From assembly GCF_014698845.1 (NCBI RefSeq), contig NZ_JACJTV010000010.1, positions 1 to 64,000 of the forward strand: a DNA stretch of 64,000 nucleotides. Reading direction: 5' to 3'. This document shows, one piece after another, positions 53,492 to 63,110 of this stretch (position 1 is its first letter; every line of letters begins with the position of its first letter). The notes under the pieces were generated by a model. The model ran no database searches, had not been told where the DNA came from, and saw only the letters and a program-made list of their open reading frames with translations. Position numbers and translations under genes: made by a program. This DNA is from Coleofasciculus sp. FACHB-1120 (GTDB taxonomy: Bacteria; Cyanobacteriota; Cyanobacteriia; Cyanobacteriales; FACHB-T130).

Positions 53492-56233
53492 TTAGCTGGC
53501 GATGAGCGATCGCGCTGTGTCAGCATCAACAGGCTTAGAGAAGAAATATCCTTGCGCGTATTCGCATTGCAGCGATCGCAGTTGAGCAAGTTGCTCTACG
53601 GTTTCCACACCCTCTGCGATCGCATTCATTCCCAAATTGTGAGCCAGCATCACGATTGTCCGAACAATCTCTAAGCTTTCATTATCCACTGCCATCTGAC
53701 TGACGAAGGAGCGGTCAATTTTTAGCTTATCGATGGGGAAACGACGCAAGTAACTTAAGGATGAATAACCCGTCCCGAAGTCATCCATATACAACTGAAC
53801 GCCCAGCTTTCTTAGTCGCCAAAGCATCGCCGATGCGGATTCCACATTTTCCATAATCGCGCTTTCGGTAATCTCTAGCTTTAAACTGCTAGCATCCACT
53901 CCTGTTTCCGCAAAAATCTCAGCGATACGTTCCACTAAATCGGGCTGAGAAAACTGTTTACCCGAAAGATTCACGCTAATACTCAAAGGAATGGAACTCG
54001 GAAATTGCGTCTGCCATTCGTGCAATTTGGCACAAGCTTCGCGCAGTACCCACCAGCCAATCCGAGTAATTAATCCGGTTTCTTCTGCAACCGGAATAAA
54101 CTCTCCTGGAGAAACAAAACCTCGTTCTGGATGTTGCCAACGTAACAGCGCTTCAAAACTAACAATCTGATTCGTTTTTAGACAGACAATCGGTTGATAG
54201 TGAAGTAAAAACTCCCCCCGTTCAATTGCTCGTTGCAAATCGGTTTCTAACTGAAGCAGAGCTACTGCACGGGCGTGCATATTTTTATCAAAGACCTCAT
54301 AACGAGCTTTCCCCAGCGCCTTTGCTCGATACATGGCAATATCGGCATCGCGCAGGAGATCCTCTGGGTGGTCATAACCCCCATAGTCAGAGCCAGAAGA
54401 TCCCGCCCCTACAGCAATGCCAATACTGGCGGTGGAAAAGACTTCATGCCCGTCTAAATTTAACGGCAAGGTCAGTTCTTGATGGATGCGATCGGCAACA
54501 TGGGTAGCATCACCGATGCCATTGATATTTTCCAGCAAAATTGCAAATTCATCTCCACCCAGACGCGCTACCGTATCGCCGTGGCGAAGGCTTTTTTCTA
54601 AGCGTTTAGCGATCGCAATCAGCATTTGGTCGCCGACAATATGCCCAAGACTGTCATTGACATTTTTAAATCGGTCAAGATCCAAAAACAGGACAGCAAA
54701 TAAATAATTCTCAGAATGCTTAGCCCGCTCAAGCGCCCGATGCAAGCGCTCCATGAACAAAGCTCGGTTGGGCAAATCGGTGAGAACATCATAAAACGCA
54801 TTGTGCAGCAGTTGATCTTCCGCTTGCTTGCGCTCTGTAATATCCATTTGAATGCCGACAAAATGAGTAACAATGCCCTCGCTGTTGTAAATCGGCGAGA
54901 CATTTAACTCATTCCAAAAATGGGTGCCATCTTTACGGTAGTTGCGTAAAATAACACTCGAAGTTTTTCCCAACCGCAGCGCCGCCCGCAGTTCCTGTAA
55001 CGCCGGTTGATTGGTGTCCTCTCCTTGCAGAAAACGGCAATTTCGTCCGGTGACTTCCGCCGCTGTGTAACCCGTGATCCGCTCAAAAGCCGGATTCACG
55101 TAGATAACAGGTAAATCGGGCAGTCTGGCGTCAACGATAACAATCCCATTACTACTAGCAGCGATCGCGCGATCGCGCAATCGGGAAGTCTCCTCGACTC
55201 GTTGACGTTCTGTCACATCCCGAATCACCAACACCCAATTGCTTGTTCCTAAACCCGCCTTGGCAATCAATGGTTGAGCAACGACTTCAAAAACCTGGCG
55301 CTGTGCCCCCTCCAGCACAACCTCATGGCAAAACTTCCCCTCGCTGGGTGCTTGTAGCAGTACCTCCAAAGACTGCTCTCCTAAAGAAGTCACAAGATTG
55401 TCAGGAGTAGCACTCTGGTTTTGCAGGAGTGCCAGATATTTCCAAGCCGCCTGGTTCGCCAAAACAACCCGCTGATTGGCATCCAGGAGTAGCACGCCCT
55501 CCGGCAAATTTTCGACCAAGCTCTCTAAATGTTGTTGTTCGACAGCTAGCAGCGATCGCAACCGCTGCATTGAGACCGAAGCCTGATTTGCCACCGTATA
55601 CAACAATCGTACCTGCTCTTCCGTAAAAGCTCCTTCTGCTTGAGCTGCTACAAATAGCAGCCCCACCACTTGGTTGCCTTCAGCATTGATAATCGGAACT
55701 TGGAAAGACGAACCCAAACTGCGAATTGGCGATCGCGTTTCATCAAACCCCTGTGACTCTAAGGTTGTAATCGGACATTGCTCCGCCTCTAATGGGGTAT
55801 TTTTCCCCCTCATCCGAATAAAAGTTTTGAGCAGCCGCTGTTGAATTTCCTCCTGAACTTCCGGCGTGAGAGTGCAATTCGGTTGGATGAAAACATGGCA
55901 CAAGTCCTCAGTCATCAAGATGCTAGCTGAGACATCATGGGGCACAGCACGATACAAGTGTGCCAACATCAGTCGCACCAATTCTTCGTAGTTTAAGGTG
56001 TAACCCAGTTGCCAAAAAAGCTCGTACAGCATCTCCAAAGTGCGGAAGCGCATCTGACTCGCCTCCAACTCCCGTGTCTGCTGTTCCAAAGCACTGACCA
56101 AACGCTGTCGCTCCATCATGGACTCTATATACTTCAACTCGAAGCCATCCACGGGTTGCAGAACCCGATAATCCTGAATTTCTAATTGTTCTATCTTTAG
56201 GAGGAGGTCTTCCTCATCGATTTTTTTCAACAT
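53492..56233 (-). CDS. GAF-PAS-LOV-GGDEF-EAL cyclic-di-GMP enzyme
   Basis: A 913-residue multidomain protein. A GAF domain lies at about 60-225 and a PAS domain at about 230-345. A second PAS at about 355-480 carries the full LOV flavin signature GRNCRFLQGED (adduct Cys at 399), NYRKDGTHFWN and FVGIQMDIT, so it is probably a blue-light receptor. The GGDEF domain has an intact RLGGDEF motif (about 554). The EAL domain has FEALLRWQHP (about 692) and the lysine-Asp set (DDFGTGYSSL, KIDRSF), so both synthesis and breakdown of c-di-GMP are possible. The gene stands alone, 507 bases after the KaiC-like gene. Confidence 0.93.
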   Translation of the reverse strand: MLKKIDEEDLLLKIEQLEIQDYRVLQPVDGFELKYIESMMERQRLVSALEQQTRELEASQMRFRTLEMLYELFWQLGYTLNYEELVRLMLAHLYRAVPHDVSASILMTEDLCHVFIQPNCTLTPEVQEEIQQRLLKTFIRMRGKNTPLEAEQCPITTLESQGFDETRSPIRSLGSSFQVPIINAEGNQVVGLLFVAAQAEGAFTEEQVRLLYTVANQASVSMQRLRSLLAVEQQHLESLVENLPEGVLLLDANQRVVLANQAAWKYLALLQNQSATPDNLVTSLGEQSLEVLLQAPSEGKFCHEVVLEGAQRQVFEVVAQPLIAKAGLGTSNWVLVIRDVTERQRVEETSRLRDRAIAASSNGIVIVDARLPDLPVIYVNPAFERITGYTAAEVTGRNCRFLQGEDTNQPALQELRAALRLGKTSSVILRNYRKDGTHFWNELNVSPIYNSEGIVTHFVGIQMDITERKQAEDQLLHNAFYDVLTDLPNRALFMERLHRALERAKHSENYLFAVLFLDLDRFKNVNDSLGHIVGDQMLIAIAKRLEKSLRHGDTVARLGGDEFAILLENINGIGDATHVADRIHQELTLPLNLDGHEVFSTASIGIAVGAGSSGSDYGGYDHPEDLLRDADIAMYRAKALGKARYEVFDKNMHARAVALLQLETDLQRAIERGEFLLHYQPIVCLKTNQIVSFEALLRWQHPERGFVSPGEFIPVAEETGLITRIGWWVLREACAKLHEWQTQFPSSIPLSISVNLSGKQFSQPDLVERIAEIFAETGVDASSLKLEITESAIMENVESASAMLWRLRKLGVQLYMDDFGTGYSSLSYLRRFPIDKLKIDRSFVSQMAVDNESLEIVRTIVMLAHNLGMNAIAEGVETVEQLAQLRSLQCEYAQGYFFSKPVDADTARSLIAS

Positions 56234-56740
56234 AGTACGAGGATTTTTATAATTCCAGCAAAAATTTATAAGGTGGGGAACGGAGCTACAAGCAGTTGGC
56301 GCTAAGGCAAGTAAAAAACAGCGTCAAGGTCGCTCTTCACTAATGCCCACAAAGCGATCGCCAGTCCGCAAACGTACTACAAATCATGGCTAGCAATAGA
56401 TGCAGCCAAAAATCCCAGAATTTGGCTGACACCCTTGGCGTTGTCTTTACGGAATAACTCCCTGTATTGCTATATTTATCCTGATAGATACTCCCTTAGC
56501 GATTTCCGAGAGAGTTTACAAAGGCTTTTTATTGGTTTTGTCGCAGAAAAAACTGACCCTGGTCAACTTGTCTAATGATATTGTTCCCTGTTTTGTAGTA
56601 TTCGTCGATACACTACGTCAAGAATGGGGGGTTCTACCCATACCGAGTTGATTGAGTTGGTGGACTGGTATACGGCTTCCCAGCCCTCTTTCTCGTTACC
56701 CGGAAAAAGGCGCTCTTACTGAAAGCCACCCGATATAAAT
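56234..56740. promoter_or_regulatory. Upstream region of the LOV c-di-GMP gene
   Basis: This 507-base gap lies between two minus-strand genes and contains no plausible gene. It should hold the promoter of the LOV-GGDEF-EAL gene (near 56234-56400) and the end of the KaiC-like transcript. No terminator or operator was clear. Confidence 0.4.
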
Positions 56741-58885
56741 TTAAATTTCTCCGTAGAATCCTTCTTGGACGCTAACGCCCTTGCCTTGGCGAATCGTGTA
56801 GGGATAGGGGCGGGTGTCAGCGTGAGTTCCTCTAGATTTACGGGCTTGAAGTACCCGAAAACCTTGCCCCGACTGCCCCATCTCACCCCAGTTCGGAACG
56901 TACACATCCAGAACAACATCGTAACTATTGAGCAGGCTGTAAAGAATGCTCTCATTGAGTGTTTTGGGGAGAATCGTATCAAATAATGCCACATCCAGTT
57001 GCCGCAGCAGACGGTTCTTGCGTTCGATGAAGGTGATGAACTCATCCGGAGCATACTGGACAGCAAGCGGGGTGAGAGAATCTGTAATCAACCGACAGGG
57101 TTTGGGCATTGCCCGTAGGTGACGCTCGATATCGTAGAGAAAGCGTTCCATATCAGTCAGGTCAATATATTCTTCCCTAGAGAAAGGATGAGTATCTAAA
57201 ATACGCAGGTGTTGCGATCGCAAATAGGACTCGATCTCAACTCCGAACACTTCCATTTGTTGGCGTAGCAAGTAGCTAGGAGCCTCTGTAGCAATAAAAA
57301 GAGCGCTTTCCCCTCGTTGCAATCCCTCAATGGCAAACTGCTGGGCGAGCGTCGTCTTACCGACTCCCTGTTCGCCCCGCACCAACCAAGCAGAACCGTA
57401 GAAAACTCCTTCCCGCGCGATCGCGTTTAACGGGGAGAAAGCCAGCAGTGGCGGTGTCTTCATTCTGCTAGTTTTTTGCTCAGTCGGTGCCAGATATAAC
57501 ACCTCGATGCCCTGATGACCGATTTCCATACGGTGGCGACCCGGTACATGGTCAGCGGTTCGCATTTTGTAAACTTCAATGTAGCGTCTGCGCTGAAGAC
57601 CATTTACGTCTGTGGAAAGGACAATCGTGCCATCCACCACAGTTTCTTCCACCCCAAAGCGAGAAAGGCGGTTCACTTCGCCTGCGGGAATGTTGGAGAT
57701 GAAGAAACCCACCGCACCAACCCGCTGCACCAGCGTAGACAATTGGAATGTTTTTTCCCGTTGCACTGCCAAATCTTTCACTTTGTGCAGGAAAACAGAA
57801 AAGGAATCGATGACAAAGCGCGAAGGCTGGAAACTTGCAATTTCCTGCGCCATGCGCTCTAAGTGTTCCTCGACTCGAATCTCTGTTTGGGGAATAAAAA
57901 TGATGCGTAATAAGCCTTTTGCTTCCAAATCTTGAGGGTTCCAGCCGAAACCCTCTGCCATCCGAAATAAGCGATCGCGCGTTTCCTCAAAAGAAAACAG
58001 CAGTCCCTTCTCTCCCTGATGAGCGCCATTCACGAGAAACTGCATGGCAAGCGTCGTCTTACCCGTTCCAGAGACACCGGAAAGGAGGATAGAGCGCCCT
58101 CGCGGAATGCCACCCCGAAGAATGTCGTCTAGTCCCTTAATCCCTGTAGATACCGACTCACTCTCCCTCTCCAAACTTGTCTCCCGACGTTTGAGGGTGA
58201 GCATCGAACCCAAAACCTGCACCCCCCCATCTGTGAGCGCAAACGGGTAAGGCACCATCTCTGTCGCTCGACCGCGCATTTTGTATACCTGAAGAAAACG
58301 CTGCTGTTCGCCTTCCTGGAGCGCAATGTTTAGATAAATAATGCCATCAGCTACTGCAAATTCTGCCCCTTCACCAATATCCGAGCGGTCATATTCCCCT
58401 AATAAAAAGGCGGTACACCGCGCACTCGCTAGACGAACGGAGAGGTCATAACAGAAGCGACGAAAATCGCTAACTTCATTCGACAAATCGCGGATGGCTT
58501 TAAAGGAATCAATCGCCAGAATCTCCGGCTGGTGTTTTTCTACGCTGGTAAGGATATAGTCGGCTAATTCGGGCAAGGAATGCTCGCGGATGAAAGGCCC
58601 GATATCCTGATACAGTACCTGCTCCCCGAACACTTCTGCATCAAAGAAGCTGAAGCACTGCATATAGCGCACCACCTTCAACGTTGGCTCAGAAAGGGTC
58701 GTGAGGTAGAGAACTTTGGCAGTGCTGTGATTTCGGATGTGGTTAAAGAGCATTTGCTGCACCAGGATTGTCTTACCCGTCCCCGGTTGTCCAGCAACAA
58801 TATTTAGCGAATAAACAGGGATGCCTCCGCCCATTACAGCATCTAAGTTAGGCACACCTGTCGGTATTAGTTTGATATTGCTCAT
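56741..58885 (-). CDS. KaiC-like ATPase with three P-loop domains
   Basis: A 714-residue RecA/KaiC superfamily protein with three Walker A motifs: GQPGTGKTILVQQM (about 32-45), GVSGTGKTTLAMQF (about 268-281) and GEQGVGKTTLAQQF (about 503-516). Domains 1 and 2 have KaiC features (LLFSFEETRDRLFRMAEGFG, FVIDSFSVFL). Domain 3 covers about 480-714 and is more divergent. True KaiC has two domains, so this is not the clock protein but a relative. It follows the 139-aa gene by three bases in a two-gene unit. A signalling switch controlled by ATP turnover is the likely role; the target is unknown. Confidence 0.9.
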   Translation of the reverse strand: MSNIKLIPTGVPNLDAVMGGGIPVYSLNIVAGQPGTGKTILVQQMLFNHIRNHSTAKVLYLTTLSEPTLKVVRYMQCFSFFDAEVFGEQVLYQDIGPFIREHSLPELADYILTSVEKHQPEILAIDSFKAIRDLSNEVSDFRRFCYDLSVRLASARCTAFLLGEYDRSDIGEGAEFAVADGIIYLNIALQEGEQQRFLQVYKMRGRATEMVPYPFALTDGGVQVLGSMLTLKRRETSLERESESVSTGIKGLDDILRGGIPRGRSILLSGVSGTGKTTLAMQFLVNGAHQGEKGLLFSFEETRDRLFRMAEGFGWNPQDLEAKGLLRIIFIPQTEIRVEEHLERMAQEIASFQPSRFVIDSFSVFLHKVKDLAVQREKTFQLSTLVQRVGAVGFFISNIPAGEVNRLSRFGVEETVVDGTIVLSTDVNGLQRRRYIEVYKMRTADHVPGRHRMEIGHQGIEVLYLAPTEQKTSRMKTPPLLAFSPLNAIAREGVFYGSAWLVRGEQGVGKTTLAQQFAIEGLQRGESALFIATEAPSYLLRQQMEVFGVEIESYLRSQHLRILDTHPFSREEYIDLTDMERFLYDIERHLRAMPKPCRLITDSLTPLAVQYAPDEFITFIERKNRLLRQLDVALFDTILPKTLNESILYSLLNSYDVVLDVYVPNWGEMGQSGQGFRVLQARKSRGTHADTRPYPYTIRQGKGVSVQEGFYGEI

Positions 58886-58888
58886 CCC

Positions 58889-59308
58889 TCAGCCCTTTTC
58901 CAGTTGTTGTTTTAACTGCTGCACGAGGGGTTCCACCTTCCGCAACAGGATTCCACCCGTTAAATCGATCAGTAGAGCCATTACGTTATCAGTAAAAGCC
59001 ATCAGTCCGGCTCGGACTTCTGTTCGCTCCAAGGTATCTAAATTTTTCTTCAGTCGGTCGAGGTAAATTCCACCGCTATCAATCGTAATTTCTTGGCATA
59101 GCAGATGGTCTCGGCTTGCTTCCAAAAGGGCACTCCGAAAAACGGCAACCGTCGCCGTCTCGCCAATTAGACCGACGATGCGTTCCCATAGCCGCTCTAA
59201 AAGTTCGCTAAAGATTTCTAAAGTCTCTTGTTTGCCTGCTTCTAGCATCTCTGCTTGGGCTTGACGCAGTGTTGTCTTTTGGCTATCTTCATCCGTGGAT
59301 TCTGTCAT
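58889..59308 (-). CDS. Helical partner protein of the KaiC-like ATPase (hypothetical)
   Basis: I chose the ATG at 59308 (MTESTDEDSQKTTLRQAQAE, 139 residues) because AGAAGG lies just upstream on the minus strand. The protein is almost all helical, with leucine-rich segments (TLEIFSELLERLWERIVGLI) and a central DRLKKNLDTLERTEVRAGLM. No enzyme motif or membrane segment. The KaiC-like gene follows after three bases, so the two are co-translated and their products probably interact. A sensor or adaptor role is inferred. Confidence 0.75.
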   Translation of the reverse strand: MTESTDEDSQKTTLRQAQAEMLEAGKQETLEIFSELLERLWERIVGLIGETATVAVFRSALLEASRDHLLCQEITIDSGGIYLDRLKKNLDTLERTEVRAGLMAFTDNVMALLIDLTGGILLRKVEPLVQQLKQQLEKG

Positions 59309-59653
59309 TTCCAACCTTCTCACGGCTCCTGTTCGCCGACGCCAGACTCTCCAGAAGACTTCTGTTAAAGTCTGTTTGACTTTGCAAAGAACCCTAGTCC
59401 GGTAGCATGTTTGTAAAATTTACCGTGCTTTTTATTACTGATTTCTACCAGAACCCTCTCTGCTAGGGTCAATTTAACGGTAATTTCTTTATTTTAGGCT
59501 CCAGATTCTATCGGAAATGGTAACTGGCAGTGGTTATGCCACTGGCTCCGCTTGGGTATAGAGAGGAAGAAACCTCCTCAATTGCCGTGAACGGTGGAAT
59601 TGAGGACGGTTTTTGGTAAATCTACCCCATTGAGATGCGCTTAATTAGTGGAA
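59309..59653. other. Intergenic region with a yciI terminator
   Basis: This 345-base gap lies between two minus-strand genes. TCCTCAATT and AATTGAGGA (59576-59605) pair in the manner of a terminator for the YciI gene. The remainder near 59330-59460 would carry the promoter of the KaiC-like unit. Confidence 0.5.
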
Positions 59654-59923
59654 TTAGAGGGCTTGAATCCACTCTTTGACATCGTATTCAGTCCAGATGC
59701 CGTTTTGCCAGTAGGGGTCAGCTTCAATCAACTGGCGCACGGCGGCTTCATCTTCCGCTTCATAGATACCGAAGACTTTCGTGATGTCCTTCGTTGGCCC
59801 AATCGTCATTAGAACACCCGCTTCTTTTTGGGCAGCAAGACCGTCTAGATGCGCTTGCCGATAAGGCGATCGCTTTTCTAAAACATCCTCGCAATAGCTT
59901 CCCCACATTACATATTTAGGCAT
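59654..59923 (-). CDS. YciI family protein
   Basis: An 89-residue YciI/YCII-related protein: MPKYVMWGSYCEDVLEKRSP, then RQAHLDGLAAQKEAGVLMTI and VFGIYEAEDEAAVRQLIEAD. The ferredoxin-like fold and the conserved His-Asp (AHLDGL) that may form an active site are visible. The function of the family is not settled. It lies downstream of pheT, separated by a hairpin. Confidence 0.92.
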   Translation of the reverse strand: MPKYVMWGSYCEDVLEKRSPYRQAHLDGLAAQKEAGVLMTIGPTKDITKVFGIYEAEDEAAVRQLIEADPYWQNGIWTEYDVKEWIQAL

Positions 59924-59949
59924 GGATAATTGCAGTAAAGTTTTGAGTT

Positions 59950-59992
59950 TTGAGTTTTGAGGGTTGAATCAAAATTTAACCCTCAAAACTTT
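59950..59992 (-). terminator. Hairpin after pheT
   Basis: AGTTTTGAGGGTT and AACCCTCAAAACT form a 13-bp stem around an AT-rich loop just after the pheT stop. It is flanked by GTTTTGAGTTTTGAG repeats of the family also seen at 50574-50760. Confidence 0.7.
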
Positions 59993-59994
59993 AT

Positions 59995-62541
59995 TTAACT
60001 TCTCAGATTAACGCCGAATTTCTCGACGAGAGCTTCGCGGACTTTTTGATGCACTGGCTCGACCTCTTCATCGGTAAGAGTACGATCGCTTGCTCGGTAA
60101 ACTAAGCGAAACGCTAAGCTGCGCTGTCCTTCTGGGACATTTTTACCTTGATATTCATCAAACAACTCGACGGATTCTAGTAGGGATGTACCCTGATGTT
60201 TGTCCGCAACAGCAGCTTTCGCGATCGCTCGTTTCAAGTCTGAGACAGAAACCTGAATCGAGGCGAACAAAGCCAAATCCCGGCTGGATGCGGGGAAAGT
60301 AGAGTAAGGCTTGAATAAGGGTGTCCGGTTTTCCTCTGCATCCAGGTAATCCAAAACTACATCCAAATCCAGCTCGAAGACGTAGACTTCATCCGGCAAG
60401 TCCCGTTCTTGCCGGAGTTGGGGATGGAGTTGCCCAAACGTTCCCAATCGGTTTCCCTGTACCCATAAAGACGCCGTGCGTCCGGGATGCAACCGTGGGT
60501 CGCGGCGGTCTGGTTGATATTCTACTGGCAGGCTGAGTTGCTCAAATACGCTTTGCAACGCTCCTTTCGCTTCAAACCAAGTCATGGGTTGTGGCTTGCC
60601 TCCTCGCGTCCAAGTGCCTTGGGTAAAGGAGTCACCGCCTAAAATTCCAGCAACGGAATCAGCTTCGATAAGTCCGTCCTCTTCCCGCCAGAAAATCCGA
60701 CCCATTTCAAAGCCGTTCAATGGCCCGTTACCTTGTTCTAAGTTGTACTCGAAGGCGTCAATCAAGCCGGAGATCAACTCAGTTCGCAAAGATGAATATT
60801 CTGCAAACATGGGATTTGCGATCGCGACTTCTGTATCGTTCTTGCTTTTCGCCACTGAGTAAGAGTAATGCATGACTTCTGTCAACCCTGCTGCCCGAAA
60901 AGCTTCCCTCATCTGGCGCATCAGCATCTGATCGACCGAAAGATACCCCGGTTCAGTCTTATCTGGTAGGGTGTCGCAGAATTTGTTATAGCCGTAGAGG
61001 CGAGCAACTTCTTCAATGAGGTCGATTTCTCGCTCCAAATCTCGGTAGCGATAGGGTGGTACTTTCACCGTCCACTTCAGGGATTCAGAAGGATGAAGCT
61101 TAGAATCTTCTTCATTCGTCCTGGTTCCGTCTTCATCCTTTTTCGTCACTTGCTGTAGCTGACACCCCAGCGCCGTTAGAATGCGCTCAACATCTTCCGC
61201 GTGAACTTCCCCTGTAGTTTCAGTGTCTCCCATCTCTACCGGGCCTAAAACGTGGTTTACCCGGTCTAGACGCAGTTCAATCGAACGACTCCAAGTTGAG
61301 GGGTCTGGTCTGGTGTCGGCAATTTCTTGTGATACGGGAGTGCCGCCTGCAAACTCCGAGAGCAGCGCGATCGCTCGCTGACAAGCAATTCCTAATTCTG
61401 CCCGATTAACGCCCCGCTCGTAGCGTCCAGAGGCTTCTGTCCTTAAATTTTGACTGCGTGCCGACCGGCGGATTGCCACCGAGTCAAACAAAGCGGCTTC
61501 TAAAATTAAATTTTCAGTCCCTTCATAGACTTCTGTGTCTTCACCGCCCATGACTCCAGCCAGTGCCACTGGCTGGTCGTTGGCAGTAATCAGCAGATTT
61601 TGAGGTTGCAAGGTGCGGGTTTGACCGTCGAGGGTTTTTAGAGATTCCCCAGTATTGGCAAAGCGAACCCCAATCTGTAGCGGTGAGGTTCCACCGGCTC
61701 CACCACTTGCCACGGATTGCAAGCGGTCGCGGTCAAAGGCGTGCAATGGCTGACCCCATTCCAGCAAAATATAGTTGGTAATATCTACCACGTTATTAAT
61801 GGGTCGCACTCCAGCGGCTTGTAATCGCCCCTGCAACCATGCCGGAGAAGGCGCAATTTTGACTTTTTCGATGACCGTCCCGATGTAAGCCGGACACGCT
61901 TGACCCGAAGCAATTCGCAACTTCAGACCGCTATCCCCCTTCGGAATTGACACTTTTGGGGCTTGTGGAAGTCGCAGGGCGGCACCCGTCAGCGCTGAGA
62001 CTTCTCGTGCTACGCCGACCATGCTCAAAGCATCTGCACGATTCGCAGTGGATGTCAAGTCTAAAATTACATCATCTAAGCCCAGGAGCGATCGCACATC
62101 GCTCCCCAGTTGAAGATTTTCCTGCCCAAAGATGTGAATTCCTGCCGACTCTTTTGCCAAACCTAATTCAGCTAAAGAGCAAATCATCCCCTCGGAAGGA
62201 ACGCCTCGGAGTTTAGCCGGTTTAATTTTCAGGTCAACAGCAGGTAGATAAGTGCCGATGGTGGCGATAGGCACATAAATATCTGCTCTGGCATTGGATG
62301 CCCCACAGACAATATTCAAGGGAGACGTTGCTCCCACATCGACCGTACACACCCTGAGCTTATCCGCGTTCGGATGGGGTTGAATCTCTAGAACTTTCCC
62401 GACCACCACCCCATCCGCCCAAGTGCGGCGGTCTTCAATATCTTCTACTTCAAACCCAGCCATTGTTAGCGTGTGCGCCAACTCTGCCGGAGTCATCGTC
62501 AAGTCAACCAATTCTTGTAGCCAGTTCAGAGAAATACGCAT
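59995..62541 (-). CDS. pheT: Phenylalanyl-tRNA synthetase beta chain
   Basis: An 848-residue PheT, some 40 residues longer than usual. Order: N-terminal tRNA-binding OB domain (about 40-155), B3/B4 editing domain (about 210-395), B5 domain (about 420-530), catalytic-like core, and a C-terminal FDX-ACB domain (about 755-848). Two inserts account for the extra length: residues about 272-285 ([12 protein letters not shown]) and about 465-486 ([14 protein letters not shown]). The second comes from an inverted repeat AAGGATGAAG...CTTCATCCTT. The pheS gene is not adjacent, as is normal in cyanobacteria. Confidence 0.96.
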   Translation of the reverse strand: MRISLNWLQELVDLTMTPAELAHTLTMAGFEVEDIEDRRTWADGVVVGKVLEIQPHPNADKLRVCTVDVGATSPLNIVCGASNARADIYVPIATIGTYLPAVDLKIKPAKLRGVPSEGMICSLAELGLAKESAGIHIFGQENLQLGSDVRSLLGLDDVILDLTSTANRADALSMVGVAREVSALTGAALRLPQAPKVSIPKGDSGLKLRIASGQACPAYIGTVIEKVKIAPSPAWLQGRLQAAGVRPINNVVDITNYILLEWGQPLHAFDRDRLQSVASGGAGGTSPLQIGVRFANTGESLKTLDGQTRTLQPQNLLITANDQPVALAGVMGGEDTEVYEGTENLILEAALFDSVAIRRSARSQNLRTEASGRYERGVNRAELGIACQRAIALLSEFAGGTPVSQEIADTRPDPSTWSRSIELRLDRVNHVLGPVEMGDTETTGEVHAEDVERILTALGCQLQQVTKKDEDGTRTNEEDSKLHPSESLKWTVKVPPYRYRDLEREIDLIEEVARLYGYNKFCDTLPDKTEPGYLSVDQMLMRQMREAFRAAGLTEVMHYSYSVAKSKNDTEVAIANPMFAEYSSLRTELISGLIDAFEYNLEQGNGPLNGFEMGRIFWREEDGLIEADSVAGILGGDSFTQGTWTRGGKPQPMTWFEAKGALQSVFEQLSLPVEYQPDRRDPRLHPGRTASLWVQGNRLGTFGQLHPQLRQERDLPDEVYVFELDLDVVLDYLDAEENRTPLFKPYSTFPASSRDLALFASIQVSVSDLKRAIAKAAVADKHQGTSLLESVELFDEYQGKNVPEGQRSLAFRLVYRASDRTLTDEEVEPVHQKVREALVEKFGVNLRS
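61083..61146. repeat. Inverted repeat inserted in pheT
   Basis: AAGGATGAAG (about 61090-61099) and CTTCATCCTT (about 61132-61141) are perfect complements inside the pheT reading frame, within the B5 region. The intervening bases encode acidic linker residues. Confidence 0.75.
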
Positions 62542-63110
62542 TTACGCTTAAGCTTTTACTTACCTCAGCCCGATCATTTTACCGTTTTGTACAGCTGAAG
62601 CATTCCGGCGGCGAGTGAGGAAAGCCAAAGATGGCAAAGTCCGCCGATGAAGCCTTCTGGGGGGTCTTTTGGGAGGTTGAGTGCGATCGCTTCTCCGGGT
62701 AAGTTATGTTGCGATCTCCAGCACCCCTCAGCATTTTTGCCCTTTGTTATTCCAAAATTTTGCCCTCACGTCCACATAGAATGAGAGTTTTAGGGGTAAC
62801 ACCAGTCACATCTAGCGCTTCCAGATGTGCTATCAAAGAGATGGAAACAATTTTGGTGCTTAATCCCGATCCACTTCTTTTGTTCGCCAGTTGTTTGATT
62901 ACAATTTAATACCATCTATACTGCAATGTTCGAGGGAAATCTTGGCATTTGCAGGAGTACATCATTTTTCAATTCTTTAAGCAAAGATTAATCGTCTTTA
63001 GCAACTCTTTAAAGAATTGTCCGTAAATGTACCATGCTTATTGTTTATTAATGCCTCGATAATTTAAGTTAGGGTAGCAATATCCGGTTTCAGCATCCCG
63101 GTGAGTCTGA
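62542..63110. promoter_or_regulatory. Divergent region between pheT and the kinase gene
   Basis: This 569-base gap holds no convincing gene. An 11-bp stem CAATTCTTTAA/TTAAAGAATTG (62970-62980 and 63009-63019) is a possible 5' mRNA structure or terminator. The kinase gene start region reads CCGGTGAGTCTGA before its ATG. Confidence 0.45.

Noticed and set aside
56741-58885. Circadian clock gene kaiC
   Set aside because: It has three P-loop domains, no kaiA/kaiB neighbours and sequence differences from KaiC.
62706-62909. 67-codon + strand frame upstream of the kinase gene
   Set aside because: No ribosome binding site or recognisable motif; its composition resembles the surrounding intergenic sequence.
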